This document shows, piece after piece, positions 17,241 through 27,660 of a stretch of 64,000 nucleotides of DNA. This DNA comes from Lachnospiraceae bacterium. GTDB taxonomy: Bacteria; Bacillota; Clostridia; Lachnospirales; Lachnospiraceae. Every line of letters starts with the position of its first letter. Positions within the stretch are counted from its first letter, which is position 1. The notes beneath the pieces are model-generated. The model did no database searches, was not told the DNA's origin, and saw only the letters and a program-made list of their open reading frames with translations. The stretch is taken from NCBI GenBank assembly GCA_017523785.1, contig JAFWVX010000015.1, forward strand, positions 33,900 to 97,899. The letters run 5' to 3'. A program made the position numbers and the translations under genes.

Positions 17241-19200
17241 ATTCTTCCTTTATTAGTCCACTCCTATATGCTTCTAGAAGGTCCTTCAAGTCATTTATCT
17301 TATCTAGTATTTCTAGTCCTGTGTCAGTGTCTCTGACACGGAGTCTACCATTTTTTGCTATATTTTCTACTTCTAAAGTTTCAGGTGTGTTATACTTGCC
17401 TTTTTCAAATGGCTTATGAGTAGCAATTGTAAGGTGAACCGAATCGCTTATCAAAGTATAACCAGCTATACCAGTGCTCTTTTGATAACTCTTTGACATA
17501 CCACCGTCAATTATAAAAAGTCTGCCATTTGCCTTTACAGGACTCTCACCTTTTAAAACCTTTACAGGCACATGTCCATTTATTATATGACCAGAACTAC
17601 TGAGTCCAAAATTATTTAAAATTCCTATAGCAATTTTTTCATCCTGATAAAGATTATAATATTCATTCTTATTCTCTACTTGGACATCTTTATCATCTAC
17701 AAAATATAATTCAAATGTTTTAATCTTATCTTTTCCAAAAAGTGGTGACATACTGCCGCACCACATATAATACATAGCGTCAATATTATCAGACTCAGTT
17801 ATATTCATCTTTACATCTTTATTTGCACTTCTAATTATATTCTCAAAATAGTCAAGTAATGACTTACCAGATAAGTTTTGTTTACCATCAAAACCTTTGA
17901 AAACTGCATAGTTGCCATCTTTATCAAATGGAATAATTCCATGGTATAAAAGATTTCCATTATGAATTTTATAAAGACTTCCCTTATCAAACAAAAACTT
18001 CACATGCTCTTTAAGTTTTCTTGAATGAACAAAACTTGCCTTCAACGATTTAAGAAGTAATTCTTCCTCATCTGATAATTTTAGTGGGTCTTTTGCGTCT
18101 ATGGTTGGGAAGTTTCTATCTTTTAATTTATATTTCTTACCATCTACATCCAAAGTCCAATCATTATAATCAACTCTCTCAAGCATTACTCTATCAGACA
18201 TTCCATATTCCGGATGTTTCTTAATCAATTTGCCTTCAACCTTAAACTGAAGTATAGCAAGTGCTTTTTGAATCTTAGCAGATAGACTTGGTCTTACAAC
18301 ATCATATTTATTTTCATCTAGCATTTTAGGCATAAACAATTCACAAGGGTCATCCATATAGGTTCTAGCCGCAAAATCATTTAGTGCCCTAAGGCTTATG
18401 CCATATCCATCCTCAAGCATGTCATAGCAATTGTATCTAACAGCAATTCTAAGTGCATTTAAAATTAAAACTTCATTTCCAAGTGCTGCACCCATCCACT
18501 CAATATCGTGATTTCCCCATTCTATGTCTACATTATGAAAGTCAATCAACTCATCCAAAATTAAATCATGTCTTGGACCTCTATCAAAAATATCTCCAAC
18601 TACATGTAATGTATCAACGGCAAGTTTCTGTATGAGCTTACACATCTCAGTGATAAATCTTTTCGCAAGACCTATATCTATTATAGAGTTAATTATCTCA
18701 TCATAGTAAAACTCTTTTTTTACATTATCTCTATCTATGTCCTTATAGAGCAATTCATCAAGCAGGTAGACATATTCTTTATTCATTGATTTTCTAACTT
18801 TAGACTTTGAATACTTACTTGCAATATCCTTCAATACTTTCAAAATCCTCATTATAGTAACTTTTTGAAATTCGTATGTATCTTTATTTCTAAAGTCAAT
18901 TTGTTCAAGTTTTTCTTCAGGATAATAAATTATATTTGCAAACTCAAGTATCTCGTCTTCAGTCATTTCATTCTTTAATATAAATCTTATCTTAGAGCGC
19001 ACAACTCCTGATGCCGACCTAAGCAAATGTATAAATCCCTCATTCTCACCATGCAAGTCTGATACAAAAAATTCAGTTCCCTTAGGAAGTGTGAGTATAG
19101 AACTTAAGTTGGCAATCTCAACACAAGTCTTTTCCTGATTAGGAAATTGTCTTGATAACAATTTTAAATAATCAAGGTCTCTCACTCTAATCTCCCTCAC
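17239..19200 (-). CDS. fbp: Class III fructose-1,6-bisphosphatase
   Basis: The 653-residue length is characteristic of the Bacillus/Clostridia class III enzyme, unrelated to class I FBPases. The metallophosphoesterase core shows FFVSDLHGENEGF (about residues 42-54), VVGDIFDRGPRHDLIL, the GNHD-type motif EWGNHDIEWMGA and a later INGHVPVK. It hydrolyses fructose-1,6-bisphosphate in gluconeogenesis. The start overlaps the upstream secreted-protein gene by 14 bp, and the stop lies in the terminator hairpin. Confidence 0.96.
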   Translation of the reverse strand: MREIRVRDLDYLKLLSRQFPNQEKTCVEIANLSSILTLPKGTEFFVSDLHGENEGFIHLLRSASGVVRSKIRFILKNEMTEDEILEFANIIYYPEEKLEQIDFRNKDTYEFQKVTIMRILKVLKDIASKYSKSKVRKSMNKEYVYLLDELLYKDIDRDNVKKEFYYDEIINSIIDIGLAKRFITEMCKLIQKLAVDTLHVVGDIFDRGPRHDLILDELIDFHNVDIEWGNHDIEWMGAALGNEVLILNALRIAVRYNCYDMLEDGYGISLRALNDFAARTYMDDPCELFMPKMLDENKYDVVRPSLSAKIQKALAILQFKVEGKLIKKHPEYGMSDRVMLERVDYNDWTLDVDGKKYKLKDRNFPTIDAKDPLKLSDEEELLLKSLKASFVHSRKLKEHVKFLFDKGSLYKIHNGNLLYHGIIPFDKDGNYAVFKGFDGKQNLSGKSLLDYFENIIRSANKDVKMNITESDNIDAMYYMWCGSMSPLFGKDKIKTFELYFVDDKDVQVENKNEYYNLYQDEKIAIGILNNFGLSSSGHIINGHVPVKVLKGESPVKANGRLFIIDGGMSKSYQKSTGIAGYTLISDSVHLTIATHKPFEKGKYNTPETLEVENIAKNGRLRVRDTDTGLEILDKINDLKDLLEAYRSGLIKEE

Positions 19201-20614
19201 TAAATGCCTCTATCATTCTCGTCGATCCATCAGGTCCAACCGCTTCGGTCTGTGCCTTAAGGAATGGATCAAAAGCTGGTCCGGTTATAAGATTTCTCTT
19301 TTCAGCCTCTTCTTCCAATCTCTTCTTTGCTTCAGAAATTGATGCTTTCATAGCTTCAGTTATAGTATCGTCTTCCTCATCATATTGTAAATTTGCCCAA
19401 TAGAAATCATCCTGCACAGCACCATTTAATCTTCTATATCTTGCACCAGGGTCTTCACCTTCAACAGGTACCTCTCCCAATGCCCATGATGCCTCGTCAT
19501 CCTCTTCAGAATCTTCTTCATATGTAGCCTCTGATTCTGTTCCATATCTTCTTCTATACTCTGCTTCGACTTCATCCTCATAGAGTTCTTCTTCATAGGC
19601 TTCTCTGTCAAAACTAAATTCGCAGTTTCTCAAATAACATACTCTTGAAGTATATTGACCAGTAACCTCTAACTCAAATCTAATAGCAGATGCCTTCTTT
19701 GGAAAATTACATTCAAATGAGACACCACCATTATAGTTGAAATCAGAAGTAGTATATAACTCTTCACCATCATCCTCATTATAAATTGAAAATGTACACT
19801 GAGTAGTTCTATCAGAATATGAGAAATAATGAGTTGCTATTCTACCTTTTAACTTATTGAAATTCTTCTGTGGATTCTCGAAAACAATAGTCGCACCGGA
19901 ACCTTTGAGAGCCATTACATCTTTCCATTTAGTTTTGTTAAATATTGTTCCATTAACCTTTTTACTGTACTTGTCACCACTCTTTATATACTCAGGCATA
20001 CTCTTATTTATAAGTGGATCAAAATTTTTACTTTTTGCTTTTTCTTTATCACTTTTAAGAACTACATTTGGTCCAAGCAAATAACGCGCTGTTCCATCTG
20101 GATTTGCCTCTATAATTAATCCATCTGATGGTTTAGGTCCATCAATTACATTTGGGTCTTTTGCATATAGATAACCACCTGTAGAGAATAAACCTTTTGA
20201 ATTGGTTGTAATTTCCTGATCTGCCTTTATCTGTTCAAGAATTTCAGCACTATAGACAGAATTGTCAACACCCTCTTCATACACAATTTTTTCAATTAGC
20301 ATAGTCTCAGGATTTCCATCATAACCAATTCTTCTACCATCAACGCCGACAATCTTAAAATCTGGAGTTATGTCATCAATCAAAATAAATCCATTTTTAT
20401 TAAAATAGTAATAATATCCAACTCCATCATTGTCATCATCAATTAGTTTCCAACCATCCATAGCAACTGTTCCATCAAGTTCATACCAATAAATACCTCC
20501 CTTATCAGTTCTTCCCCACAATGCAAAAGAAACTGAATTCATAAGAAAGCTAATTATCAAAATAGTTGAAATAAGAATATTCAATTTTTCTTTAAATATT
20601 TTTTTCATAATCAT
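19187..20614 (-). CDS. Secreted protein with cell-wall-binding-like repeats and acidic C-terminus
   Basis: I do not recognise this 475-residue protein as a whole. It has a signal peptide (hydrophobic residues about 13-31). Then come two short aromatic/glycine repeats resembling choline- or glucan-binding modules (GGIYWYELDGTVAMDGWKLI; YYYYFNKNGFILIDD). A central region of about residues 215-345 looks like a beta-sandwich related to NPCBM-type carbohydrate-binding domains (GSGATIVFENPQKNF, followed by RIATHYFSYSDRTTQCTF). The last 130 residues are strongly acidic and probably helical or disordered (many Glu/Asp, with EEDSEEDDEASWALGEVP). It overlaps the desulfurase gene by 4 bp and fbp by 14 bp. 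A wall-associated role is inference. Confidence 0.75.
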   Translation of the reverse strand: MIMKKIFKEKLNILISTILIISFLMNSVSFALWGRTDKGGIYWYELDGTVAMDGWKLIDDDNDGVGYYYYFNKNGFILIDDITPDFKIVGVDGRRIGYDGNPETMLIEKIVYEEGVDNSVYSAEILEQIKADQEITTNSKGLFSTGGYLYAKDPNVIDGPKPSDGLIIEANPDGTARYLLGPNVVLKSDKEKAKSKNFDPLINKSMPEYIKSGDKYSKKVNGTIFNKTKWKDVMALKGSGATIVFENPQKNFNKLKGRIATHYFSYSDRTTQCTFSIYNEDDGEELYTTSDFNYNGGVSFECNFPKKASAIRFELEVTGQYTSRVCYLRNCEFSFDREAYEEELYEDEVEAEYRRRYGTESEATYEEDSEEDDEASWALGEVPVEGEDPGARYRRLNGAVQDDFYWANLQYDEEDDTITEAMKASISEAKKRLEEEAEKRNLITGPAFDPFLKAQTEAVGPDGSTRMIEAFSEGD

Positions 20615-21771
20615 CTCTTTAAAACTAATTTTGGAATTAATATATCCAATGTATTTATAAATGTGTCAATTTCCTGCTTGTTATTGTATTTGCCGAATGA
20701 AACACGTATCGTTGATTCAGCAATTTCAGGTTTAAGCCCTATGCTTTTTAATGTATTACTTATATTTTTATTATGTGAAGAACAGGCAGAGCCCGCAGAT
20801 ACATAGATGCCATATCCTTCAAGCGAATGTAACATCACCTCCGCCCTTATACCTTTAAAACTTATAGATACTATATGTGGAGCAAATGATTCATCCTTTA
20901 ATGTATTTATAGTAATTATACCATATTTATCGTTAATTTTAGATAATTCATCTATTAAATAATTTTTAAGATTTTTAAGCCCACTAATTACAGTTTCAAA
21001 GTTTTCATATGCAATCTTTGTAGCCATATAAGTCCCAATTATGCCTGTAGTATTGAGAGTTCCAGCTCTAAGACCCTGTTGCTGATTTCCGCCAAGAATC
21101 ATAGGTATAATTCGAGCATTTTTGTTTCTATACAGAAACCCTACGCCCTTTGGTCCATTAATCTTATGAGAACTTACAGATAAAAAATCAATATTTGACT
21201 TTTTTACATCTATTTTATATTTTGTAAATCCTTGAACAAAGTCAACATGAAAGGCACAGTTTTTATTTTTACTTTTTATTATATCGCCTATCTCTTCAAT
21301 CCTTTGTCTAGAACCAATCTCATTATTTACGAACATTATTGAAACTAAGATTGTACTATCATTAATGCTATCTTTTAATTTATCAAGATTTATCTGTCCT
21401 CTGCCATCTACATCTAAATAAATTACATCAAATCCTAAGTCTTCATATTTCTTAAATACATTGTAGACAGATGGATGCTCTATACTCGTAGTGATTATGC
21501 GATTGCCACTTTTCTTATGTGCTTCTATATAGCCGCTAATCGCTAGATTATTGCTCTCGCTTCCACCAGAAGTCCAAATTATTTCAGAACTATCGCAGTT
21601 AATAATACTAGCAATATATTCACTACATTTTTTTACTTCTTCCTCTGCAAGATATCCAAATCGATGCATGGCAGAAGGATTGGCATAGAATTTATTATTA
21701 AAATCATCCATTACCTTTTGTACATCTGCATCTAAAATTGTAGTGGCAGAGTTGTCAAAATATATATCCAT
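20611..21771 (-). CDS. Cysteine desulfurase, NifS/IscS family
   Basis: A 386-residue PLP enzyme that takes sulfur from cysteine for Fe-S clusters or tRNA thiolation. The N-terminal IYFDNSATT is diagnostic. The PLP lysine is Lys203 in SVSSHKINGPKGVGF, and the persulfide cysteine is Cys330 in the loop SAGSACSSHN. The loop type is group I (IscS/NifS-like). No iscU, nifU or thiI gene is adjacent, so the acceptor cannot be assigned. It starts in a 1-nt overlap with the LTA-synthase-like gene. Confidence 0.93.
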   Translation of the reverse strand: MDIYFDNSATTILDADVQKVMDDFNNKFYANPSAMHRFGYLAEEEVKKCSEYIASIINCDSSEIIWTSGGSESNNLAISGYIEAHKKSGNRIITTSIEHPSVYNVFKKYEDLGFDVIYLDVDGRGQINLDKLKDSINDSTILVSIMFVNNEIGSRQRIEEIGDIIKSKNKNCAFHVDFVQGFTKYKIDVKKSNIDFLSVSSHKINGPKGVGFLYRNKNARIIPMILGGNQQQGLRAGTLNTTGIIGTYMATKIAYENFETVISGLKNLKNYLIDELSKINDKYGIITINTLKDESFAPHIVSISFKGIRAEVMLHSLEGYGIYVSAGSACSSHNKNISNTLKSIGLKPEIAESTIRVSFGKYNNKQEIDTFINTLDILIPKLVLKR

Positions 21772-23480
21772 TATTTTAAATATTCCCTCTCATACATCAT
21801 GAATTTATCCATAGGTATATCATAAAGCGAGTCATCATCTCTAGATTTTACTTTATGGAAATTATAAACAGAATACTTTTTATAAATTTCATCTATCATT
21901 TGATGAACATCATCAAGTGGTAGGTTTGCCCTCTTAAGTAATTCTAAACTTAAAAAATTAGCTGATATCTCATTTATAAAATCATCTTTTTTATTTTTAT
22001 TTTTATTGTCAAAGATGAAAAGCGGTGTTACATAGGCATTAGTACATTCATAATCTAAAACATCATCATAAACAAATTTATTTATCTCATTTCCAAAACT
22101 TGCATTGTGATCACCGAAAAACAATATTATGACATGCTCATCTACATTACTAAAATAATCTATCAAAATCTCTATCGCCTCATCAGACAGTTTCATTAGT
22201 GACAAATATGAGTCAACTGCCTCTCTATTTTTGTAATTAGTCATGAGTGACAACACCTTTGCATCATCGAAATTTTTATAGCCGCTATGGTTTTGCATTG
22301 TTATTCCAAATAAGAAAAGTTTCTCAGAAGACTCTACTGCATTTTCGTATCTTCTGATTACTTCCTCATACATTGATTTATCACTTACATAGTTTCTAAC
22401 ATACTCTTTATGTTTGAAGTCATTGAAGAACAGTAATTCATCAAAGCCAAACCTTTTATAAACTTTATTTCTATGATAATTAGTCGCGGTATATGGGTGC
22501 ATAGCAATAGTCTTATATCCAAGACTTGAAAAATATCTTGCTATACTATATTTATCTCTTTTTACAAAATTATTATATGGCATTACTGGATATGGGTAAT
22601 TACCTATAGTCATTCCAGTCAAAAATTCAAACTCAGTATTTGCAGTCCCACCACCAAAGGTATTTACATAGAGTTTTCCCTTAGTGACCTTAGATAAACT
22701 ATCATAATAAGGTGTGACAGGCATATTTGCTTTAATATGAGTATGGGCTGTGCCAAAGCTCTCATTCATAATAGCAATTATATGCGGCCTTTCAATATTT
22801 CTCATCTTAACATTAGCAAAATTGTGTGCACTTTTTGTGTTTATATTATTAAGAAATTCTTTAGATGAAATATTGAGTTTTTTGCTCCTGTGAAATATTG
22901 GGATTGATGATATAAAATTATATATATACCCCTCATTTTCGCCAGCATTTAATGAATAATCGTATTGTTTATCAGATATTTTATCTTTCAAAATGAAGAA
23001 TGATACAAAAAACAAAATTATCTGCCTAGCTTCATACCAAAAATAACTATATATATTGAGATTTGAATTTAAATAAGAACTTAAGTCTACTTTTATTTTA
23101 TTGTGAACAATTTGAAATACAAACTCAAATACAATTACCACAAAAAATATTATAAAAACCAGTTTAATTTCATAGGTATATCCGCCAGCAACTTCTTTAG
23201 CAGTGTTAATTGATAATATATCCGATAAATTAATATTTGTTCCTCTAAACTCATGTACATAATACATAGTCAAAGATAACAAATAAAATAGAGTAATTAC
23301 AATTAAAAAACTAATTCTAATATCATAAAAAAAAATATTAAAAAAAGTATAAATACAAAAGACTGCCAAAAAGTTATAAAATAGCATTTCTCTTCTCTTT
23401 GGCAACAAATTTACATTACCAACACACATAAACTGCGAACAGAAATACACAATTATACTTGTAAATATTGTTCTAAGCAT
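21771..23480 (-). CDS. LTA synthase-like phosphoglycerol transferase (sulfatase fold)
   Basis: A 569-residue membrane enzyme with four to five N-terminal membrane helices (up to about residue 165) and an extracellular sulfatase-fold domain. Metal and catalytic positions are visible: Glu240 in IIAIMNESFG, the nucleophile candidate Thr279 in FGGGTANTEFEF, and FFGDHNASFG near the end. The family adds glycerol phosphate from phosphatidylglycerol to teichoic acids or other envelope glycans. It sits between glmM and a cysteine desulfurase, downstream of dTDP-rhamnose genes, in an envelope section. Whether it makes true LTA or modifies another glycan is open. Confidence 0.88.
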   Translation of the reverse strand: MLRTIFTSIIVYFCSQFMCVGNVNLLPKRREMLFYNFLAVFCIYTFFNIFFYDIRISFLIVITLFYLLSLTMYYVHEFRGTNINLSDILSINTAKEVAGGYTYEIKLVFIIFFVVIVFEFVFQIVHNKIKVDLSSYLNSNLNIYSYFWYEARQIILFFVSFFILKDKISDKQYDYSLNAGENEGYIYNFISSIPIFHRSKKLNISSKEFLNNINTKSAHNFANVKMRNIERPHIIAIMNESFGTAHTHIKANMPVTPYYDSLSKVTKGKLYVNTFGGGTANTEFEFLTGMTIGNYPYPVMPYNNFVKRDKYSIARYFSSLGYKTIAMHPYTATNYHRNKVYKRFGFDELLFFNDFKHKEYVRNYVSDKSMYEEVIRRYENAVESSEKLFLFGITMQNHSGYKNFDDAKVLSLMTNYKNREAVDSYLSLMKLSDEAIEILIDYFSNVDEHVIILFFGDHNASFGNEINKFVYDDVLDYECTNAYVTPLFIFDNKNKNKKDDFINEISANFLSLELLKRANLPLDDVHQMIDEIYKKYSVYNFHKVKSRDDDSLYDIPMDKFMMYEREYLK

Positions 23481-24826
23481 TATATGGCATAGCCTTTCTT
23501 AATGATAACATCTTTTATAATTCCAATATATTCTTTACACTTAGCTATACTACCAGCCTCTACCATTATACGAACTACATTTTCAGTCCCTGAAGCTCTA
23601 AGTAGTATTCTTCCATCATCTCCGATAAGTTTTTCAGTCTTACTTTTTGCATCTAACACATCCTTATCTTCCATACATTTATTCTTATCACTAACTTTAA
23701 TATTTTCTAATAGTTGAGGATATAATTCAACTTCTTTCGCAAGTTCACTCAAGGTAGTTTTTTTACTTATAACTACATCCATCAATTTTAATGATGTGAG
23801 GACACCATCTCCTGTATTTGCATGCTTTGAAAAAATAATATGTCCAGATTGCTCGCCACCGAAGGAATAGTCATTATCCGCCATACAGGCTTGAACATTT
23901 TTATCGCCAACTGCAGTCTTTTCATACTTGATTCCTATTTTATCAAATGCCTTATATAGACCAAGATTAGACATAACAGTCGTAACAACTGTATCCTTTT
24001 TCAATTTTCCGTCTTCCTTCATTGATTTAGCACAGATATACATAATCTTATCGCCATCAACTATGTTTCCCTTCTCATCAACAGCTATACATCTATCAGC
24101 ATCGCCTTCAAAGGCAAAACCTATATCCATACCATTCTCAATCACATACTTTTGAAGTCCCGCAATATGAGTTGAACCAGCATTGTCATTAATATTTGAA
24201 CCATTTGGATTATTGTTAATCACATATGTCTCTGCGCCAAGCGCGTCAAAGACACTTTTCGCAATTTGAAAAGCAGATCCATTTGCCAAATCGAGTGCAA
24301 CTTTTTTTTCTTTAAAACTATTCATAGGTATAGAAATGAGATAACCTATATATCTATTTCTACCAGCGAAGTAGTCAACAGTTCTACCTATGTCTGTCTT
24401 TGTAGCATATGCAACTTCAGGAATCTTGCCATCAAGATAATCCTCTATCATATCAGTTACATTCTCTTCAAGTTTTTCGCCTTTTGAATTGAAAAGTTTA
24501 ATTCCATTGTCACTATATACATTATGAGAAGCAGAAATCATAACACCGACATCAAATTGTTCTGTGCGGACAACATAACTAATTGATGGTGTACTGGTAA
24601 CATGAAGTAAATATGCATCTGCGCCAGTAGAAGTAATTCCCGCAGCAATTGCATACTCAAACATATAACTAGAACGTCTAGTATCTTTTCCTATGACCAC
24701 TCTACAATTTTTATTCTTTTTACTATAATAGTAACCCAAAAACTTGCCAATCTTAAATGCGTGGTCTGCAGTAAGGCTTACATTCGCCTCTCCCCTAAAG
24801 CCATCAGTTCCAAAATATCTTCCCAT
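23480..24826 (-). CDS. glmM: Phosphoglucosamine mutase
   Basis: The 448-residue enzyme interconverts glucosamine-6-phosphate and glucosamine-1-phosphate on the way to UDP-GlcNAc and peptidoglycan. The start MGRYFGTDGFRGEANVSL is characteristic. The phosphoserine is Ser100 in GVMISASHNVYSDNGIK, the metal loop is FEGDADRCIAVD near residue 240, and the sugar-phosphate loop is LRASGTENVVRIMVE near the C-terminus. It lies 8 nt after rmlD, and its last base is shared with the next gene. Confidence 0.96.
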   Translation of the reverse strand: MGRYFGTDGFRGEANVSLTADHAFKIGKFLGYYYSKKNKNCRVVIGKDTRRSSYMFEYAIAAGITSTGADAYLLHVTSTPSISYVVRTEQFDVGVMISASHNVYSDNGIKLFNSKGEKLEENVTDMIEDYLDGKIPEVAYATKTDIGRTVDYFAGRNRYIGYLISIPMNSFKEKKVALDLANGSAFQIAKSVFDALGAETYVINNNPNGSNINDNAGSTHIAGLQKYVIENGMDIGFAFEGDADRCIAVDEKGNIVDGDKIMYICAKSMKEDGKLKKDTVVTTVMSNLGLYKAFDKIGIKYEKTAVGDKNVQACMADNDYSFGGEQSGHIIFSKHANTGDGVLTSLKLMDVVISKKTTLSELAKEVELYPQLLENIKVSDKNKCMEDKDVLDAKSKTEKLIGDDGRILLRASGTENVVRIMVEAGSIAKCKEYIGIIKDVIIKKGYAI

Positions 24827-24834
24827 ATTATCTC

Positions 24835-25695
24835 CTAAATAACATTAATCTCTTTTAAATATCTATCTAGTGCATCTTGCCAAGTTGGCATCTTTTTAAA
24901 TCCTGCATTTAAATACTTTGTTTTATCAAGTCTAGAATTCTTTGGTCTTTTTGCCCTTGCATTATACTCTTCTGTAGTTACATCATTAACTTTAATAGAC
25001 TTATTTATTTTCTTAAATATCTCTCTTGCAAAATCTGCCCAAGATACAAAACCTTCATTAGTCAAATGATATATACCATACTTATCTGTGTTAATCATAT
25101 CAACTATTGCCTTAGCCATATCAAATGTATATGTCGGTGAACCTATCTGGTCAGAAACAATATTGAGTTCAGTCTTAGTCTCTGAAAGTTTAATCATAGT
25201 CTTTATAAAATTATTTCCAATCTTTCCGAAGACCCATGAAATCCTAATTATAAAATACTTATCAAGTTTTTTAACTTCTAGCTCTGCAAGATATTTTGCT
25301 TTTGCATACTCGCAAAGTGGATTAGTCTCATCATCTTCTTTGAAAGGCTTGTCACCATTTCCGCCAAAAACATAGTCAGTAGAGAAAAATACAAGTGGTA
25401 TATTGTATTTTTGACATTCAGAAACTAAGTTAGAAGTTCCCTTCACATTGATTTCATAGTTTAAATCTTTTTCATCTTCAGCCAAATCAACTTTAGTATA
25501 TGCTGCGCAGTGAATCACATATGAAAACTTGTGTGAATCAAAAAACTTAGATACTGCCTCGTTATCAGTAATATCTAAATCCGCACTACCAACTCCAATA
25601 TTTGGAATCCCTCTTCTATTTAATTCGTCAACTATGTCTGAGCCAAGCTGACCTGTAGCACCTGTAACTAAGACATACTTCTTTTCATCGCTCAT
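24835..25695 (-). CDS. rfbD: dTDP-4-dehydrorhamnose reductase
   Basis: A 286-residue short-chain dehydrogenase with the N-terminal NAD(P) motif VTGATGQLGSDI (about residues 10-21). The conserved FFSTDYVFGGNGDKPFKEDD and YAKAKYLAE carry the Tyr/Lys pair. It catalyses the last step to dTDP-L-rhamnose. It follows rfbB and rfbA. The 3,5-epimerase gene rfbC (rmlC) that should act before it is not in this window. Confidence 0.95.
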   Translation of the reverse strand: MSDEKKYVLVTGATGQLGSDIVDELNRRGIPNIGVGSADLDITDNEAVSKFFDSHKFSYVIHCAAYTKVDLAEDEKDLNYEINVKGTSNLVSECQKYNIPLVFFSTDYVFGGNGDKPFKEDDETNPLCEYAKAKYLAELEVKKLDKYFIIRISWVFGKIGNNFIKTMIKLSETKTELNIVSDQIGSPTYTFDMAKAIVDMINTDKYGIYHLTNEGFVSWADFAREIFKKINKSIKVNDVTTEEYNARAKRPKNSRLDKTKYLNAGFKKMPTWQDALDRYLKEINVI

Positions 25696-25707
25696 CTATA
25701 CTCCAAA

Positions 25708-26739
25708 CTATTTTTTATCCATTCTATATCCATACATCTTATCAAAATAGTTTTGATATTCACCACTAATTATATGCTCCCACCAAGGCTTATTATTCAA
25801 GTACCAATCAATAGTCTTATCTATTCCTTGTTCAAAAGTAACAGATGGTTTCCATCCGAGTTCTTTCTCAATCTTTGCAGGATTCATAGCATATCTCAAA
25901 TCATGGCCTGGTCTATCTTTTACAAACTCTATTAATGACTCTGGCTTATCAAGTTTCTTTAAAATAATTTTAACTATATCAATATTTGCCTTTTCCGCAT
26001 GACCACCGATGTTATATACTTCACCATCTTTTCCATCTCTAACTATCATGTCAATAGCTCTACAATGATCTTCAACATAGAGCCAGTCACGGACATTCTT
26101 TCCCTCACCATACACTGGAAGTTTCTCATTGTTCAATGCTCTACTAATCATAAGAGGAATAAGTTTCTCTGGGAAATGATATGGTCCATAGTTATTTGAG
26201 CATCTACTAATTGTGCAAGGTAATTTAAATGTTCTATGATATGCCATTACAAGTAAATCAGCTGAAGCCTTAGATGCTGAATAAGGACTTGAAGTCTTTA
26301 TAGGATAAGTCTCATCAAATTGCAAATCAGGTCTTTCAAGTGGCAAATCACCATATACCTCATCAGTAGATACTTGATGATATCTCTTTATTCCATACTT
26401 TCTACAAGCATCCATCAAAACTTGAGTTCCTAAAATATTTGTCTTCAAAAATATTTCCGGATTCTCAAGAGACCTATCTACATGAGACTCAGCTGCAAAG
26501 TTAATGCAGTAATCTGGCTTTTCCTTTTCAAATATTTCATAGATAGATTTTCTATCAGTAATATCTACCTTATAAAACTTATAATTCTTTTTATCTTTTA
26601 TTGGTTCTAAGGTCTCCATATTTCCAGCATAAGTAAGTGAATCTATACAAATGATATTGTCATTTGGATACTTATTCACCATATAATGCATAAAATTACC
26701 ACCAATAAATCCTGCACCACCTGTAACTATAATATTCAT
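25708..26739 (-). CDS. rfbB: dTDP-glucose 4,6-dehydratase
   Basis: A 343-residue extended short-chain dehydrogenase with NAD loop VTGGAGFIGGNFMHYM (about residues 5-20). It also has FAAESHVDRSLENPEIFL, STDEVYGD and the catalytic YSASKASADLL, all diagnostic of RmlB. It forms dTDP-4-keto-6-deoxyglucose. It lies 16 nt after rfbA and 12 nt before rfbD. Confidence 0.97.
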   Translation of the reverse strand: MNIIVTGGAGFIGGNFMHYMVNKYPNDNIICIDSLTYAGNMETLEPIKDKKNYKFYKVDITDRKSIYEIFEKEKPDYCINFAAESHVDRSLENPEIFLKTNILGTQVLMDACRKYGIKRYHQVSTDEVYGDLPLERPDLQFDETYPIKTSSPYSASKASADLLVMAYHRTFKLPCTISRCSNNYGPYHFPEKLIPLMISRALNNEKLPVYGEGKNVRDWLYVEDHCRAIDMIVRDGKDGEVYNIGGHAEKANIDIVKIILKKLDKPESLIEFVKDRPGHDLRYAMNPAKIEKELGWKPSVTFEQGIDKTIDWYLNNKPWWEHIISGEYQNYFDKMYGYRMDKK

Positions 26740-26755
26740 ACCATTCTCCTATTAA

Positions 26756-27640
26756 TTATACTTGACGGATAAACTTTCCATCTAATATATCTTTTAAATA
26801 TTTTCCATATTCATTTTTCTTATATGTCTCATATGCCTCATACATCTTGTTCTCATCTATCCAACCATTTCTAAATGCTATCTCTTCAAGGCAGGCAATC
26901 TTTCTATGTTGATGGTCCTCTATGGTTTTTACAAAGTTAGTTGCTTCAACTAGTGACTCATGAGTTCCTGTATCAAGCCAAGTAAATCCTGCTCCAAGTA
27001 ATTCAACATTTAAACTATTATTTTCAAGATAAATTCTATTTAAGTCAGTGATTTCAAGTTCACCTCTCTTTGAAGGTTTTAAGTTTTTAGCATACTCAAC
27101 TACATTTGTGTCATAGAAATATAATCCAGTCACACAGTAATTTGATTTTGGTTTCTCTGGCTTTTCCTCTATACTTATAGCCTTGCCATCTTTATCAAAC
27201 TCAACTATACCAAATCTCTCAGGGTCATCCACATAGTAACCAAATATAGTTGCACCATTTGTTATCTCACTAGCCTTTTTAGTCTTAGCAGTAAAACCAT
27301 GACCATAGAAAATGTTATCACCTAAAATCATTGATGCAGTGTCATTTCCAATGAAATCAGCACCGATGATAAATGCCTGCGCAAGTCCATCTGGGCTTGG
27401 TTGAACCTTATATGACAGATTGATACCAAACTGACTTCCATCCTTAAGTAAATCTTTAAACCTTGGTGTGTCCTGCGGTGTTGAGATAATTAAAATGTCT
27501 TTTATCCCAGCACCCATCAAAACAGATAGCGGATAATAAATCATTGGCTTATCATAAATTGGAAGTAACTGCTTTGAAGTTACCATAGTAAGTGGATATA
27601 ATCTAGTTCCAGAACCTCCAGCAAGAATTATACCTTTCAT
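26756..27640 (-). CDS. rfbA: Glucose-1-phosphate thymidylyltransferase
   Basis: The 294-residue nucleotidyltransferase begins [18 protein letters not shown], the canonical signature. It also has [28 protein letters not shown] and [20 protein letters not shown]. It makes dTDP-glucose, the first step of dTDP-rhamnose synthesis. It lies 20 nt after oadA. The deoxysugar probably enters a surface polysaccharide. Confidence 0.97.
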   Translation of the reverse strand: MKGIILAGGSGTRLYPLTMVTSKQLLPIYDKPMIYYPLSVLMGAGIKDILIISTPQDTPRFKDLLKDGSQFGINLSYKVQPSPDGLAQAFIIGADFIGNDTASMILGDNIFYGHGFTAKTKKASEITNGATIFGYYVDDPERFGIVEFDKDGKAISIEEKPEKPKSNYCVTGLYFYDTNVVEYAKNLKPSKRGELEITDLNRIYLENNSLNVELLGAGFTWLDTGTHESLVEATNFVKTIEDHQHRKIACLEEIAFRNGWIDENKMYEAYETYKKNEYGKYLKDILDGKFIRQV

Positions 27641-27660
27641 GTTATAAACTCCTTTTAACT

